DNA of 44,820 nt from contig NZ_FOGD01000015.1 of assembly GCF_900111115.1 (NCBI RefSeq), forward strand, positions 1 to 44,820, in the 5' to 3' direction. Positions within the stretch are counted from its first letter, which is position 1. Every line of letters starts with the position of its first letter. Positions 27,106 to 38,151 of the stretch are shown in pieces. The notes beneath the pieces were generated by a model, which had not been told where the DNA came from, made no database searches, and saw only the letters and a program-made list of their open reading frames with translations. This DNA comes from Giesbergeria anulus (GTDB taxonomy: Bacteria; Pseudomonadota; Gammaproteobacteria; Burkholderiales; Burkholderiaceae_C). Made by a program: the position numbers and the translations under genes.

Positions 27106-28847
27106 ACGCCCAGTTGGCCTTTGAGGTGGGCCAAAACGTCAGTGGTGGCAATTTTGGTGGCAGTGGTGTCGCGGCGGTGTTGGTACTCCACCACGCCTTC
27201 TTTCAGGCCCCGATCCCCAATAGTGATGCGGTGCGGCACGCCAATCAGCTCCCAGTCGGCAAACATCGCGCCAGGACGCTCGCCCCGGTCGTCCAGCATC
27301 ACGTCGATACCTTCGGCCAGCAATTGGGCGTAGAGGGCCTCGGCAGCCTCCTTGACGGCTGGAAAGCGGTCTGGGGTGATGGGGCACAGCACCACGGTGA
27401 ACGGGGCGATGGCATCGGGCCAGATGATGCCGCGCTCGTCGTGGTTTTGTTCGATGGCAGCGGCGGGCAGGCGCGTGATGCCGATACCGTAGCAGCCCAT
27501 CTCAAAAAAGGCGGGCTTGCCATCTTCGGCCAGAAAGGTGGCGTTCATGGCCTTGGAGTATTTGGTGCCGAGGTAGAACACATGGCCCACTTCAATGCCA
27601 CGTTCAATTGCCAGTTCGCCTTGGCCGTCAGGAGACTTGTCTCCGGCCACCACATTGCGCAAGTCCATTACCAACTCAGGTTCGGGCAGGTCGCGGCCCC
27701 AGTTGACGCCGGTGGTATGAAGATCGACCACATTGGCACCGCAAATCCAGTCGGCCAGCACCGCCACTTCGCGGTCTACCACCAGCTTGACCGGTTTTTG
27801 CAGCGTCAGTGGCCCCAGATAACCCGGCTCACAACCAAAATGCTCAACGATCTCGGCGGTAGAGGCAAAACGGAAGCCTTGGTCTAAACCGGGCACCTTG
27901 GCCACTTTGATCTCGTTCATCTCGTGGTCGCCGCGCAGCAGCAGCAGCCAAACTTGGCTCTTCACGATCTCGCCCTGCTCGTTGAGCTGATCGGTAGCCA
28001 AGACGATGGACTTGACGGTTTGTTGCAGAGGCACACCCAGCAAAATGGCGACATCGGCACAGGCTGTCTTGCTGGGGGTGGGCACTTGGGTCAGGGGTTG
28101 GCTGGCGGCTGGGCGCGATTGGGTGGGGGCCAGCGCTTCAGCCTTTTCGATGTTGGCGGCGTAGTCGCTGTTGGGGCAGTAGACGATGGCGTCTTCGCCG
28201 GTGGCGGCAATCACTTGGAATTCTTCGCTCAGGTCGCCACCGATGGCACCGCTGTCGGCGGCCACGGCGCGGTAGGTCAGGCCAAAGCGGTCGAAAATAC
28301 GGCGGTAGGCGGCAGCCATCACTTGGTAGCTGGCTTTGGCGCTGGTTTGGTCGCGGTCAAAGCTGTAGGCATCCTTCATGACAAATTCGCGCCCGCGCAT
28401 CAGGCCAAAGCGGGGGCGGCGCTCGTCGCGGAACTTGGTTTGAATTTGGTACAGGTTTTTAGGCAACTGCTTGTAGCTGCGCAGCTCTTGGCGGGCGATG
28501 TCGGTTACTACCTCCTCGCTGGTGGGCTGAATGACGAAATCGCGGCCATGCCGGTCGCGGATACGCATCATCTCTGGCCCCATTTTGTCAAAGCGGCCTG
28601 TTTCTTGCCACAACTCGGCGGGTTGCACCACTGGCATGGTCAGTTCGACGGCCCCGGCGCGGTTCATTTCTTCGCGCACGATGGCCTCGACCTTGCGCAC
28701 TACGCGCAGGCCCATGGGCATGTAGTTGTAAATGCCAGCGCCGAGCTTTTTGATCATGCCCGCACGGGTCATGAGCTGGTGGCTTACCACTTCAGCATCG
28801 GCGGGGGCTTCTTTGAGGGTGGAAATGAGGAACTGGGAGGCTTTCAT
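27102..28847 (-). CDS. proS: Prolyl-tRNA synthetase (bacterial type)
   Basis: 581 residues, class II aminoacyl-tRNA synthetase with the bacterial INS editing insertion. The N-terminus [19 protein letters not shown] is typical. Motif 2 is in [18 protein letters not shown], the central editing domain holds the YbaK-like region ([12 protein letters not shown]), motif 3 is in [17 protein letters not shown], and an anticodon-binding domain ends the protein. The start at 28847 is fixed by this N-terminus; in-frame sequence further upstream is not conserved. Interestingly, a tRNA-Pro gene lies about 5 kb away. It is divergent from rppH and forms an operon with the downstream lytic transglycosylase gene. 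Confidence 0.97.
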   Translation of the reverse strand: MKASQFLISTLKEAPADAEVVSHQLMTRAGMIKKLGAGIYNYMPMGLRVVRKVEAIVREEMNRAGAVELTMPVVQPAELWQETGRFDKMGPEMMRIRDRHGRDFVIQPTSEEVVTDIARQELRSYKQLPKNLYQIQTKFRDERRPRFGLMRGREFVMKDAYSFDRDQTSAKASYQVMAAAYRRIFDRFGLTYRAVAADSGAIGGDLSEEFQVIAATGEDAIVYCPNSDYAANIEKAEALAPTQSRPAASQPLTQVPTPSKTACADVAILLGVPLQQTVKSIVLATDQLNEQGEIVKSQVWLLLLRGDHEMNEIKVAKVPGLDQGFRFASTAEIVEHFGCEPGYLGPLTLQKPVKLVVDREVAVLADWICGANVVDLHTTGVNWGRDLPEPELVMDLRNVVAGDKSPDGQGELAIERGIEVGHVFYLGTKYSKAMNATFLAEDGKPAFFEMGCYGIGITRLPAAAIEQNHDERGIIWPDAIAPFTVVLCPITPDRFPAVKEAAEALYAQLLAEGIDVMLDDRGERPGAMFADWELIGVPHRITIGDRGLKEGVVEYQHRRDTTATKIATTDVLAHLKGQLGV

Positions 28848-28876
28848 TGCAATGCGGCTGGCCCATAGGACAAGCT

Positions 28877-28908
28877 CCCCTTGTGGCGTGCAAGGGGCCG
28901 TGCATAAT
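28877..28908 (+). promoter_or_regulatory. Candidate rppH promoter and palindrome
   Basis: TTGTGG (28881-28886) and CATAAT (28903-28908) with a 16-bp spacer face rppH. The same stretch contains the palindrome CCCCTTG (28877-28883) / CAAGGGG (28891-28897), which overlaps the -35 box and could be an operator, or a hairpin in the 5' leader of proS on the other strand. Confidence 0.45.
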
Positions 28909-28938
28909 GGGCTCAGTTTAAAAATTTGGGGTTTGATT

Positions 28939-29613
28939 ATGCTTGACCGGGACGGCTTTCGGCCCAACGTCGGCATCATCCTGCTCAACCAGAGAAACCA
29001 GGTGTTCTGGGGCAAGCGCATACGCACCCACAGCTGGCAGTTTCCGCAAGGTGGTATTGATCGGGGAGAGACACCCGAGCAGGCCATGTTCCGAGAACTC
29101 CACGAAGAGGTGGGCTTGCAGCCTAGCCATGTGCGCGTGGTTGCCCGCACCCGGGACTGGTTGCGCTACGAGGTGCCTGAACGGTACGTCCGCCGCGATG
29201 CACGCGGCCACTACAGAGGCCAAAAACAGATTTGGTACCTGCTGCAACTGATCGGCTACGACACCGATTTGAACCTGCGCGCCACCAATCATCCAGAATT
29301 TGATGCTTGGCGCTGGAACGATTATTGGGTGCCGCTGGATGTGGTGGTGGAGTTCAAAAGGGGCGTCTACCGTATGGCGCTGACCGAGCTGGCGCGTTTT
29401 TTGCCCCGGCACGAGCAGCGCAACCGCTACTTGCGTGGCAGCTTTCGTGCGCGTGAGCCAGAGCAGGGCAGTGGCACCATGCTGCTGCGCCACGGCCATT
29501 TGCTGCTGCACCGCGATATTGAATTGCCGCCTGGAGCCACGTTTGACCCCGACCCCGGCACCAATTTTGTGGCCGAGCCGCAGCCCAGCCCAGCCACTGC
29601 GGCAGTGGACTGA
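28939..29613 (+). CDS. rppH: RNA pyrophosphohydrolase
   Basis: 224 residues. It removes pyrophosphate from the 5' end of mRNAs and so starts RNase E-dependent decay. The N-terminus [18 protein letters not shown] is characteristic, and the Nudix box covers residues 38-60 ([10 protein letters not shown] through REL and EEVGL) with all signature residues. The C-terminal ~60 residues after the Nudix domain are extended compared with the 176-residue Escherichia coli enzyme, as is usual in Betaproteobacteria. The start is fixed by the conserved N-terminus. It converges on proB with a 7-bp gap. Confidence 0.95.
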   Translation: MLDRDGFRPNVGIILLNQRNQVFWGKRIRTHSWQFPQGGIDRGETPEQAMFRELHEEVGLQPSHVRVVARTRDWLRYEVPERYVRRDARGHYRGQKQIWYLLQLIGYDTDLNLRATNHPEFDAWRWNDYWVPLDVVVEFKRGVYRMALTELARFLPRHEQRNRYLRGSFRAREPEQGSGTMLLRHGHLLLHRDIELPPGATFDPDPGTNFVAEPQPSPATAAVD

Positions 29614-29620
29614 AAGGGCT

Positions 29621-30781
29621 TTAGCCGCCCATCAGCACCAAATTGTCGCGGTGTACCATTTCGGGTTCTGCAGCATAGCCTAGCAGTGGCTCAAACTCCA
29701 GCGAGGGCTTGCGGCACAACAGGCGGGCCTCGGCGCTGGCATAGTTGGCCAAGCCACGGGCAATTTCTGCACCGCTGGCATCGCGCACGGCAATGACGTC
29801 GCCACGGGCAAACTCGCCCTCTACCGCCGTCATGCCAATAGGCAGCAGGCTTTTGCCCTCGTGGCGCAGCTTGGTGGCGGCACCGTCGTCTACCACCACG
29901 GCACCGCGCAGTTGCAGGTGATCGGCCATCCACTGCTTGCGTGCTTGGGTTTTGGCAGTTTGCGCTACCAGCAGCGTGCCAATGCTTTGGCCTTGCACTA
30001 GGCGCAACAGCACATCGGGTTCACGACCCCACGCAATGACAGTAGATGCGCCCGAACCCGCTGCACGCTTGGCCGCCAAAATTTTGGTAATCATGCCGCC
30101 CCGGCCAATGCTGGAGCCTGCGCCACCGGCCATCGCTTCTAGGGCGGGGTCACCGGCCTTGGCCTCGTGGACAAACTGTGCCGCTGGGTCGCGGCGCGGG
30201 TCGGCGGTGTAGAGGCCCTTTTGGTCGGTGAGGATGACCAAGGCATCGGCCTCGACCAAATTAGCCACCAGCGCGCCCAAGGTGTCGTTGTCGCCAAACT
30301 TGATCTCATCGTTGACGACGGTATCGTTTTCGTTGATGACCGGCACCACGCCCAAGCCCAGCAGGGTGAGCAGGGTAGAGCGGGCGTTGAGGTAGCGCTC
30401 GCGGTCGGCCAAGTCGGCATGGGTGAGCAGCACCTGCGCACTGCCAATGCCGTTTTCGCGCAGCTTGGTTTCGTACATCTGCGCCAAACCCATCTGGCCC
30501 ACGGCAGCCGCTGCCTGCAATTCGTGGATTTCTTTGGGGCGGCTTGTCCAGCCTAGGCGTTTCATGCCTTCGGCAATGGCCCCGCTAGAGACCATGATGA
30601 CCTCGCGTGGCACCCCATCGGCACCGCCACGCACCAGCGCCGCCAACTGGCGGCTCCATTCACCAATGGCGACTTCATCGAGCCCCCGGCCCTCGTTGGT
30701 GACCAGACTGGAACCCACTTTGACCACCAAGCGGCGCGCATGGCGCAACACATCCGAAACTTGATTTGCGTTCATGTTCAT
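29621..30781 (-). CDS. proB: Glutamate 5-kinase
   Basis: 386 residues. It phosphorylates glutamate at the gamma position, the first and feedback-regulated step of proline synthesis. An amino-acid-kinase domain ([63 protein letters not shown]) is followed by a C-terminal PUA domain (from about 285). Three close start codons exist (MNMN at 30781 and 30775); the first is given. It lies 17 bp downstream of obgE in the same direction, so the two are probably one transcript. Confidence 0.96.
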   Translation of the reverse strand: MNMNANQVSDVLRHARRLVVKVGSSLVTNEGRGLDEVAIGEWSRQLAALVRGGADGVPREVIMVSSGAIAEGMKRLGWTSRPKEIHELQAAAAVGQMGLAQMYETKLRENGIGSAQVLLTHADLADRERYLNARSTLLTLLGLGVVPVINENDTVVNDEIKFGDNDTLGALVANLVEADALVILTDQKGLYTADPRRDPAAQFVHEAKAGDPALEAMAGGAGSSIGRGGMITKILAAKRAAGSGASTVIAWGREPDVLLRLVQGQSIGTLLVAQTAKTQARKQWMADHLQLRGAVVVDDGAATKLRHEGKSLLPIGMTAVEGEFARGDVIAVRDASGAEIARGLANYASAEARLLCRKPSLEFEPLLGYAAEPEMVHRDNLVLMGG

Positions 30782-30798
30782 CGTGAAGAAAAACAGGC

Positions 30799-31944
<1,146 letters not shown>

Positions 31945-31960
31945 TCAGCCAGAAAGCACA

Positions 31961-31982
31961 AAGCCCCGACCAGGCGGGGCTT
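31961..31982 (-). terminator. Terminator between rpmA and obgE
   Basis: Perfect 8-bp stem AAGCCCCG (31961-31968) / CGGGGCTT (31975-31982), loop of six bases. On the minus strand it is followed by TGTGCTTT. It lies 24 bp after the rpmA stop and could attenuate transcription so that ribosomal proteins are made in excess over ObgE. Confidence 0.65.
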
Positions 31983-32006
31983 GGTATGCAGTGAGAGCGT
32001 AAAGCC

Positions 32007-32267
32007 TCAGGCTGCGGCAGTCACGGTGACTGTGTGCTTGGACAGCGCGCCCTTGGTCGAGAACGACACGTGGCCATCTACCAGCGCAAACAGTGTGTGA
32101 TCCTTGCCCAGACCGACATTGGGGCCGGGGTGGAACTTGGTGCCACGTTGGCGAACGATGATCGAGCCAGCGCTGATCAGTTCACCGCCGAAAGCCTTCA
32201 CGCCGAGCATTTTGGGCTTGGAATCGCGCCCGTTTCGCGTAGAGCCGCCGCCTTTTTTCTGTGCCAT
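32007..32267 (-). CDS. rpmA: 50S ribosomal protein L27
   Basis: 86 residues: [16 protein letters not shown] start, RVQ-like region as [13 protein letters not shown] and [13 protein letters not shown]27 reaches the peptidyl-transferase centre with its flexible N-terminus. Length and start are standard. It lies 15 bp downstream of rplU. Confidence 0.98.
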   Translation of the reverse strand: MAQKKGGGSTRNGRDSKPKMLGVKAFGGELISAGSIIVRQRGTKFHPGPNVGLGKDHTLFALVDGHVSFSTKGALSKHTVTVTAAA

Positions 32268-32282
32268 GACTAAAGCTCCTGT

Positions 32283-32594
32283 TTAAGCAGCGATGTCGCC
32301 GATTTGCAGTTCAGTGAACTGTTGACGGTGACCTTGGCGTTTTTGATAGTGCTTGCGACGGCGCATCTTGAAGATGTGCACTTTGTCGTGCTTGCCGTGG
32401 GCAACAACGGTTGCCTTGACGGTTGCGCCGGACACCAGGGGGGTGCCAACCTTGATTTCAGCGCCGTTGCCGACTGCCAAAACTTGGTCGATCACGATTT
32501 CCTGGCCTACGTCCGCAGCAATCTGTTCTACTTTGATTTTTTCGCCGGAAGCAACGCGATACTGCTTGCCGCCGGTTTTTATGACCGCGTACAT
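32283..32594 (-). CDS. rplU: 50S ribosomal protein L21
   Basis: 103 residues: [20 protein letters not shown] start and C-terminal [19 protein letters not shown]. It binds 23S rRNA in the 50S subunit. The start at 32594 matches the family; an in-frame ATG at 32684 would add 30 unrelated residues and extend past the promoter -10 box. First gene of the rplU-rpmA-obgE-proB transcript. Confidence 0.98.
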   Translation of the reverse strand: MYAVIKTGGKQYRVASGEKIKVEQIAADVGQEIVIDQVLAVGNGAEIKVGTPLVSGATVKATVVAHGKHDKVHIFKMRRRKHYQKRQGHRQQFTELQIGDIAA

Positions 32595-32646
32595 GTGAAC
32601 CTCTTGGATTGTGAGTTTCCATGAAAGAATCTTCACGGAACCGGAA

Positions 32647-32652
32647 ATTATA
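32647..32652 (-). promoter_or_regulatory. -10 box of the rplU promoter
   Basis: The minus strand reads TATAAT here, 53 bp before the rplU start codon. The -35 region about 17 bp further upstream (around 32670-32675, AGGCAA on the minus strand) is weak. It is divergent from the ispB promoter. Confidence 0.55.
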
Positions 32653-32712
32653 CCAGTCCAACCGCGTGGTTGCCTAGTGCCCACAGGCCGCTATCGTGCC
32701 AGCCTAGGTTCC

Positions 32713-32718
32713 TATAAT
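32713..32718 (+). promoter_or_regulatory. -10 box of the ispB promoter
   Basis: A perfect TATAAT, 27 bp before the proposed TTG start of ispB. No good -35 is visible. Transcription would start near 32725. Confidence 0.5.
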
Positions 32719-32744
32719 TTCGCCCACCGTTAGCGACCATCACC

Positions 32745-33740
32745 TTGACAGCATCAGCCCCCCCATCCTCTGGTATCACCGCCTCTCCGCTCGCCCTGAT
32801 TCAGGACGATATGCGTGCGGTCGATCAGGTCATTGCCGACCGCCTTGCCTCTGGCGTGCCCCTGGTGGGCCAGATTTCGCACTACATCATTGCTGCCGGT
32901 GGCAAGCGTCTGCGCCCTGCTTTGCTGCTGATGGTCAGCGGTGCGCTGGGTTACCAGCAGGCGCACCGTTTCGCGTTAGCGGCAGTGGTGGAGTTCATCC
33001 ACACCGCCACCTTGCTGCACGACGATGTGGTGGACGATTCCACCCTGCGCCGGGGCCGCCCCACAGCCAATGAGACCTTTGGCAACCCGGCCAGCGTGTT
33101 GGTGGGTGACTTTTTGTATTCCCGCGCCTTCCAGATGATGGTGGAGGTGGGCCAGATGCGGATCATGGAGATCCTAGCCGAGGCCACCAACATCATCTCC
33201 GAAGGCGAGGTGCTGCAATTGATGAATATGCACGATGCCTCGCTCAGTGCCGAGGGTTATCTGCTGGTGATTCGCTCCAAGACGGCCAAGCTGTTTGAGG
33301 CCAGCGCTCGGCTGGCGGCGGTGCTGGCGGGCAGTTCCCCTGAGGTAGAAGAAGCGTGCGCCACCTACGGCCAAGCCTTGGGCACGGCCTTTCAGATCAT
33401 TGACGACGTCCTTGACTACGACGGCGACCCTGCCGAGTTGGGCAAGAACTTGGGCGATGATTTGCGCGAGGGCAAGGCTACATTGCCGTTGATTATTGCC
33501 ATGCAGCGCGGCACGCCAGAGCAGGCGGCTATTGTGCGCCAGGCCATTGAAAATGGCAGTGCCGATCAGTTAGACCAGATTGTGGCGATTGTGCGTGAAA
33601 CGGGTGCTTTGTCGGCAGCCCGCGACGCTGCTGCTGCTGAAGCGCAACGGGCCATCACCGCTTTGGCGCAACTTCCAGCCAATGATTATTCGACCAATTT
33701 GCTACAATTAGCGGCTCAGCTTTTGCAGCGGCGCACCTGA
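32745..33740 (+). CDS. ispB: Octaprenyl diphosphate synthase (polyprenyl synthetase)
   Basis: 331 residues, trans-polyprenyl diphosphate synthase that makes the ubiquinone side chain. First aspartate-rich motif in LLHDDVVDDST, second in IIDDVLDYDGD, plus GGKRLRPALLL near the N-terminus. The TTG at 32745 is taken as start. The next in-frame ATG (32811) would remove the ASPLALIQDD segment that belongs to the family, and nothing else in frame fits. Divergent from rplU, with tRNA-Pro 38 bp after the stop. Confidence 0.94.
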   Translation: MTASAPPSSGITASPLALIQDDMRAVDQVIADRLASGVPLVGQISHYIIAAGGKRLRPALLLMVSGALGYQQAHRFALAAVVEFIHTATLLHDDVVDDSTLRRGRPTANETFGNPASVLVGDFLYSRAFQMMVEVGQMRIMEILAEATNIISEGEVLQLMNMHDASLSAEGYLLVIRSKTAKLFEASARLAAVLAGSSPEVEEACATYGQALGTAFQIIDDVLDYDGDPAELGKNLGDDLREGKATLPLIIAMQRGTPEQAAIVRQAIENGSADQLDQIVAIVRETGALSAARDAAAAEAQRAITALAQLPANDYSTNLLQLAAQLLQRRT

Positions 33741-33778
33741 GTTTCCAGCGCGATGGTGCCACGCAAGCAGCAAAATAT

Positions 33779-33855
33779 CGGGGTGTAGCTTAGCCTGGTA
33801 GAGCGCTACGTTCGGGACGTAGAGGCCGGAGGTTCGAATCCTCTCACCCCGACCA
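33779..33855 (+). tRNA. tRNA-Pro (CGG)
   Basis: 77-nt cloverleaf with encoded CCA. The acceptor stem CGGGGTG (33779-33785) pairs with CACCCCG (33845-33851), discriminator A, then CCA (33853-33855). The anticodon stem CTACG/CGTAG encloses TTCGGGA, giving anticodon CGG (proline, codon CCG). The T arm GGAGGTTCGAATCCTCT is normal. The gene stands between the housekeeping region on its left and accessory genes on its right. Confidence 0.96.
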
Positions 33856-33866
33856 CAAAATTCAAT

Positions 33867-33902
33867 AAAACCCGCCAGCTCAGCGCAGTTGGCGGGTTTT
33901 TT
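33867..33902 (+). terminator. Rho-independent terminator after tRNA-Pro
   Basis: Stem CCCGCCA (33871-33877) / TGGCGGG (33890-33896), 12-nt loop, then six T residues (33897-33902); the preceding A residues extend the pairing. The 200 bp that follow, up to the SWIM gene, contain no gene I can support. Confidence 0.9.
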
Positions 33903-34104
33903 CATGCAGCCAACAGATTAACTACTGTGTAGCTCGGGCATAGGTGGTACATAGCCATGACAGGCACACAACTTGGAACATCTTTGGAGCTGCAATCGCT
34001 ACGTTGGAGGCGGGTGAGAGGGTAAAAACACGCTACGATGGCAAATTGTTTCTCGGGCGGCGCACCGGGCGTCTGCCACTTACTCCTGCGTTCCATAGGT
34101 GTCC

Positions 34105-35445
34105 ATGCAGCAATTCAGCGCCGAATCTGTTCTCGCCCTGGCCCCCGATGCGGCCTCGGCCAAAGCCGCCAATGGGCTGACCAAACCAGGGCAATGGCCT
34201 TTGCTTGGTGCCAGCGATGCCGCCGTCTGGGGCGAGTGCCAAGGCAGCAGCCGCTACCAAACGCAGGTCGATTTGTCTGGCCCCTCGTTTCGCTGCTCCT
34301 GCCCCAGCCGCAAGTTTCCGTGCAAGCATGGTCTGGCGCTGCTGCTGCTCTGGGCTAAGAATCCCACCCAGTTTCAGCAGGGTCAGCCACCGGCTTGGGT
34401 AAGTGAATGGCTGGCCTCGCGCACCGAGCGCAGCCAGAAAAAAGAAGAAAAACAGCAACAAAAAGCAGCAGAGAAAGCGGCTGACCCCAAGGCCGAAGAA
34501 ACGGCCCTCAAAACGGCGCAAAAGCGCTGGAGCCGCATTGACAAGGGCGTGGCCGAATTGCAGCAGTGGCTGCTCGACCAAGTTGCCCAAGGGCTGGGCC
34601 ATCTCACTCCCGCCAGCCGTGATGCTTGGGAGAGCATGGCCGCCCGGTTGGTGGATGCACAGGCTCCCGGCTTGGCCCAACGCCTGCGCTACGCTGCCGC
34701 CGCCCTGCTTGATGGCCCCCAATGGCCTGAAAACGTGCTGCGCCGCTTGGGCCTGCTGCAACTGGCTTGCAACGCCATCCAGCGCCGCGACGCCTTGGAT
34801 GAAGGAGCCAGTGCCGACCTGCGCGTGTTGATGGGTTGGCCCATCGACAAAGACACCGTGCTGGCGCAAGCCACCAAAGCGACCGACCAATGGCAAGTAT
34901 TGGGCGTGATTCAAGAAGAACGCGACAACAACCTGATTGAGCGCCGGGTCTGGCTGCATGGCGTGCAAACCGGGCAGCGGGCTTTGGTGCTAGACCATAT
35001 CTTTCCGGGCCGGGTGTTTGAGCAATCATGGATGGCCCTGAGCAGCGTGCAGGCCACGCTGGCTTTTTACCCCAGCGCTGCGCCGCTGCGCGCCTTGGTG
35101 GTGCAAACGCAGGCTATCACTCCCCCAGACGATCAGCAGCCCCCGCTCACCAGCACCCCAGCGCAAGAATGGCAAGCCGTAGCGCAGCGCGTGGCTGCCA
35201 ACCCTTGGGGCAGCCTGCACCCGCTGCGTTGCCAAGATGCCATCCTGACTTATGACGGCGAGCGGTTTCACCTGCACTGGGGCGATGTCGCCCTGCCACT
35301 GCAACTGCACCTCAGCGATGGCTGGGCCTTGCTAGCTCTCAGCGGCGGCCACCCCATGACGGTACACGGCGAATGGGACGGCAGCAGCTTGCGCCCGCTC
35401 ACCGCCCGCAGCCCCGAAGGTTTCTGGATATGGAGTCCCGTCTGA
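34105..35445 (+). CDS. SWIM zinc-finger protein of the MoxR operon
   Basis: 446 residues. A SWIM zinc-binding motif lies near the N-terminus: C64-x-C66 ... C73-x-H75 in FRCSCPSRKFPCKHGLAL. SWIM modules bind DNA or protein. A highly charged Lys/Glu/Gln coiled segment (about 110-140) follows, then a long helical region and a C-terminal beta-rich part without known motifs. The ATG at 34105 (AGG six bases upstream) is chosen over a GTG two codons earlier. It is the first of four tightly packed genes: the next start is one base after this stop. I infer a DNA- or protein-recognition role in an AAA+-driven complex; no function has been assigned that I know of. Confidence 0.85.
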   Translation: MQQFSAESVLALAPDAASAKAANGLTKPGQWPLLGASDAAVWGECQGSSRYQTQVDLSGPSFRCSCPSRKFPCKHGLALLLLWAKNPTQFQQGQPPAWVSEWLASRTERSQKKEEKQQQKAAEKAADPKAEETALKTAQKRWSRIDKGVAELQQWLLDQVAQGLGHLTPASRDAWESMAARLVDAQAPGLAQRLRYAAAALLDGPQWPENVLRRLGLLQLACNAIQRRDALDEGASADLRVLMGWPIDKDTVLAQATKATDQWQVLGVIQEERDNNLIERRVWLHGVQTGQRALVLDHIFPGRVFEQSWMALSSVQATLAFYPSAAPLRALVVQTQAITPPDDQQPPLTSTPAQEWQAVAQRVAANPWGSLHPLRCQDAILTYDGERFHLHWGDVALPLQLHLSDGWALLALSGGHPMTVHGEWDGSSLRPLTARSPEGFWIWSPV

Positions 35446-35446
35446 C

Positions 35447-37054
35447 ATGAGTACACCGCAAGCCTCCAGCCTCTGGAAAAACCTGCTGCCCCCAGCCATG
35501 GTGGGTACCGACAAAAAGCCCCTAGAGTTGCCCGTGCTAGAGGGCGCGGTAGGTCAATTACTGGCGCAGCTACAAGCACAAGCCAGCACCCCGGCACAGG
35601 CCCTGTTGCAAGCGGCAGGCGTGCTGACCGTCTGCGAGCGCGCAGGCCAGCGCCCCACCGCAATGCCCAACCCCGCCAGCCACGGTGTGGCTCCCGCTGA
35701 TGCCCTGCAACAAGCACTGCAAGACAAGGCACTGAAAGACACCCTGCGTTGGCTGTTCACCGATGCCCCGCAGCGTTTGCAGATAGATTGGCTCCAGCAG
35801 ATGGCCGTTGCGGGCTGGCGTTTGCCCGCTACCTTGCTGCCCCTAGCGCTAGACACTGCCCAACGTGCCAGCGCCTTGCGCCCCGCCGTGGCCGCTGTGC
35901 TGGGTGAGCGGGGCCGCTGGCTAGCGCGGCACCACAGCACTTGGCGCTATGCCGCAGGCAGTGCCGACAGCGCACCGCTTGAAACCCGCTGGCAAGAAGG
36001 CACCTTGGCGCAACGTATACAACTGCTGCGCGAAGAGCGCCAAAACCACCCAGCGCAGGGCCGCGAGCGCTTGCAAGCCAGCCTGTCCGATCTGCCCGCC
36101 AAAGAGCGCGCCGAATTGCTGGCTGTGTTGCAAACCGGCTTGTCTGCCGACGATGAAACCCTGCTCACCACGCTGGCCGCCCAAGACCGCAGCCGCGAGG
36201 TGCGCCAAACTGCCCGCACCTTGCTGGTGCAGTTGCCCGAAAGCGCCATCACCCAAGCGGCCATCGCCCGCCTGCAACCCTGCATTGTGCTGAAAACCGG
36301 GCTGCGCGGGGTCTCGGGCCAGCGCTGGATGGTGCAGCCCCCAGAAGCCGCTGATCCCGACTGGAAAAACCACGGCATTGACGCCGAGCGCCCCACCCAC
36401 GAGCGCTTGGGTGAACGCGCTTGGTGGCTGTACCAACTGGCTCGGCAGGTGCCGCTGGCGTGGTGGGAGCAACACACCGGCATGACCCCCGAAGCCCTCC
36501 TGCAATGGGCACGCAAGAGCGACTGGACAGAAGCTCTGGTGCGTGCTTGGTGGGAAGTGCTGCGCCCGGCCCCTGTGGTGGCGTGGTGCCTGGCTTTTCT
36601 GGAGCACTGGCCCGGCAAAGCAATGCAAGAATCTCCCGCTGCCGTGTTGGCCCTGCTATCGGCCACTGAGCGCGAACCCTACTGGCAACGCACCCTCGAA
36701 TCCATCGATAAGCCGAAACAAGGCACCCTCGAAGAAGTGGTGCAACAAATCGTGGCTGCCTATGCGCCCGGACAGTACCTGTCGGAGCCGCTGTCGCAAT
36801 TGCTGGTGAGTAAATTGCCACTCTACCAGCCACGCTACTACTACCAGTTACCGCTGGCCGATTTGTGTTGCGTGCTCCACGACAATGCCTTGCCGCAGCT
36901 GTCGGCCTTGGCCCAACACGCTAGCCAGCACGAAGGCCAACCCACCGAAGCCTTGGCGCAAGCCCTGCGCCAACAAATGCCGGTGCTGGCAGCCCGCCAA
37001 GCCATCGCCCGCCTGCCCTCACCCTCATCCGTCGCCCCCCAAGGAAATCCATGA
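35447..37054 (+). CDS. DUF5691-type protein of the MoxR operon
   Basis: 535 residues, recognised from memory as the DUF5691 family, which travels with SWIM and MoxR-type genes. Almost wholly alpha-helical with Leu/Ala/Gln-rich, HEAT-like character (ERAELLAVLQTGLSADDETL, AQDRSREVRQTARTLLVQL resembles a HEAT repeat). Trp-rich segments occur in the second half. No catalytic motif, signal or membrane segment is seen. HEAT-like proteins usually serve as scaffolds, so I infer a structural subunit. The start follows the SWIM stop by one base and the end overlaps the ATPase start (ATGA), which implies translational coupling. Confidence 0.8.
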   Translation: MSTPQASSLWKNLLPPAMVGTDKKPLELPVLEGAVGQLLAQLQAQASTPAQALLQAAGVLTVCERAGQRPTAMPNPASHGVAPADALQQALQDKALKDTLRWLFTDAPQRLQIDWLQQMAVAGWRLPATLLPLALDTAQRASALRPAVAAVLGERGRWLARHHSTWRYAAGSADSAPLETRWQEGTLAQRIQLLREERQNHPAQGRERLQASLSDLPAKERAELLAVLQTGLSADDETLLTTLAAQDRSREVRQTARTLLVQLPESAITQAAIARLQPCIVLKTGLRGVSGQRWMVQPPEAADPDWKNHGIDAERPTHERLGERAWWLYQLARQVPLAWWEQHTGMTPEALLQWARKSDWTEALVRAWWEVLRPAPVVAWCLAFLEHWPGKAMQESPAAVLALLSATEREPYWQRTLESIDKPKQGTLEEVVQQIVAAYAPGQYLSEPLSQLLVSKLPLYQPRYYYQLPLADLCCVLHDNALPQLSALAQHASQHEGQPTEALAQALRQQMPVLAARQAIARLPSPSSVAPQGNP

Positions 37055-38136
37055 GCACTGCTAACGCCCTGCGCCAACACGCTGAACACCAATTTGCCCA
37101 CGAACTCGAAGAGCTGAAAAAAGTGGACAAACACCCGCGCCCGGCCAACTGGGAACTGTCGCCGTGGGCCGTGGTGTCGTACTTGATGGGTGACAAGCTC
37201 GACAACGGTTTTGAACTCAGCGCCAAATACATCGGCAGCCGCCGCCTGATGGAAATTGCCGTATCTACGCTGGCCACCGACCGGGCGCTGCTGCTCTATG
37301 GCGTGCCAGGCACCGCCAAATCGTGGGTGTCGGAGCATCTGGCCGCTGCTGTCAGTGGCAACTCTACCCTGCTAATTCAAGGCACCGCAGGCACCAGTGA
37401 AGAACAATTGCGTTACGGCTGGAACTACGCCCAGTTGCTGGCTCACGGCCCGTCTGAAAAGGCGCTGGTACCCAGCCCACTGATGAACGCCATGCGCGAC
37501 GGCAAAATCGCCCGCGTGGAAGAGCTGACCCGCATCCCCGCCGATGTGCAAGATTCGCTCATCACCGTGCTGTCAGAAAAAACCCTGCCTATCCCAGAAC
37601 TAGGTTCGGAAGTGCAAGCCGTGCGCGGCTTTAGCGTGATTGCCACCGCCAACAACCGCGACAAGGGTGTGAACGAACTGTCTGCTGCGCTCAAGCGCCG
37701 CTTTAACACCGTGGTGTTGCCCGTGCCCTCCAGCGAGGATGAAGAAGTCTCCATCGTCGTCAAGCGCGTGCATGAAATGGGCCAAGCCCTGCAATTGCCC
37801 GCCGAACCACCCGCGCTGAAAGAAGTGCGCCGCATTGTGCAGATTTTCCGCGAGTTGCGCAGTGGCCGCACGCTGGATGGCAAAACGCAGCTCAAGTCCC
37901 CCAGCTCCTCCTTGTCCACCGCCGAGGCCATTTCGGTGATTAACAACGGCATGGCGCTGGCCGGGCATTTTGGTGATGGCGTGCTGCACCCGCACGACGT
38001 AGCGGCAGGCTTGATTGGCGCGGTGGTCAAAGACCCGGTGCAAGATGCTGTAGTCTGGAAAGAGTACCTCGACATTGTCGTTAAAGAGCGCGAAGACTGG
38101 AAGAGCCTGTACCGCGCCTGCAAGGAACTCGAATAA
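37051..38136 (+). CDS. MoxR-type AAA+ ATPase
   Basis: 361 residues. Walker A GVPGTAKS (84-91), Walker B region ARVEELTRIP with acidic pair E157/E158, sensor 1 in VIATANNRDKG (N201, N202), and arginine-finger region ALKRRFNTVVLP. The Walker B acidic pair is Glu-Glu rather than Asp-Glu, which I believe is normal for this subgroup. MoxR ATPases are chaperone-like remodelling enzymes that usually act with a vWA-domain protein (for example RavA with ViaA). A helical lid follows (residues about 250-361). No vWA gene follows in this window. Coupled to the upstream gene by overlap; the DUF5682 gene begins 15 bp after. Confidence 0.9.
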   Translation: MSTANALRQHAEHQFAHELEELKKVDKHPRPANWELSPWAVVSYLMGDKLDNGFELSAKYIGSRRLMEIAVSTLATDRALLLYGVPGTAKSWVSEHLAAAVSGNSTLLIQGTAGTSEEQLRYGWNYAQLLAHGPSEKALVPSPLMNAMRDGKIARVEELTRIPADVQDSLITVLSEKTLPIPELGSEVQAVRGFSVIATANNRDKGVNELSAALKRRFNTVVLPVPSSEDEEVSIVVKRVHEMGQALQLPAEPPALKEVRRIVQIFRELRSGRTLDGKTQLKSPSSSLSTAEAISVINNGMALAGHFGDGVLHPHDVAAGLIGAVVKDPVQDAVVWKEYLDIVVKEREDWKSLYRACKELE

Positions 38137-38151
38137 CAACAGGCCGCCGCT

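Noticed and set aside
27924-28868. Open frame of 314 codons antisense to proS
   Set aside because: proS is certain; the Gly/His-rich antisense translation is a shadow.
33902-34096. Small minus-strand open frame of 64 codons between the tRNA terminator and the SWIM gene
   Set aside because: No ribosome site, no similarity I recognise, and cysteine-rich composition typical of chance frames.
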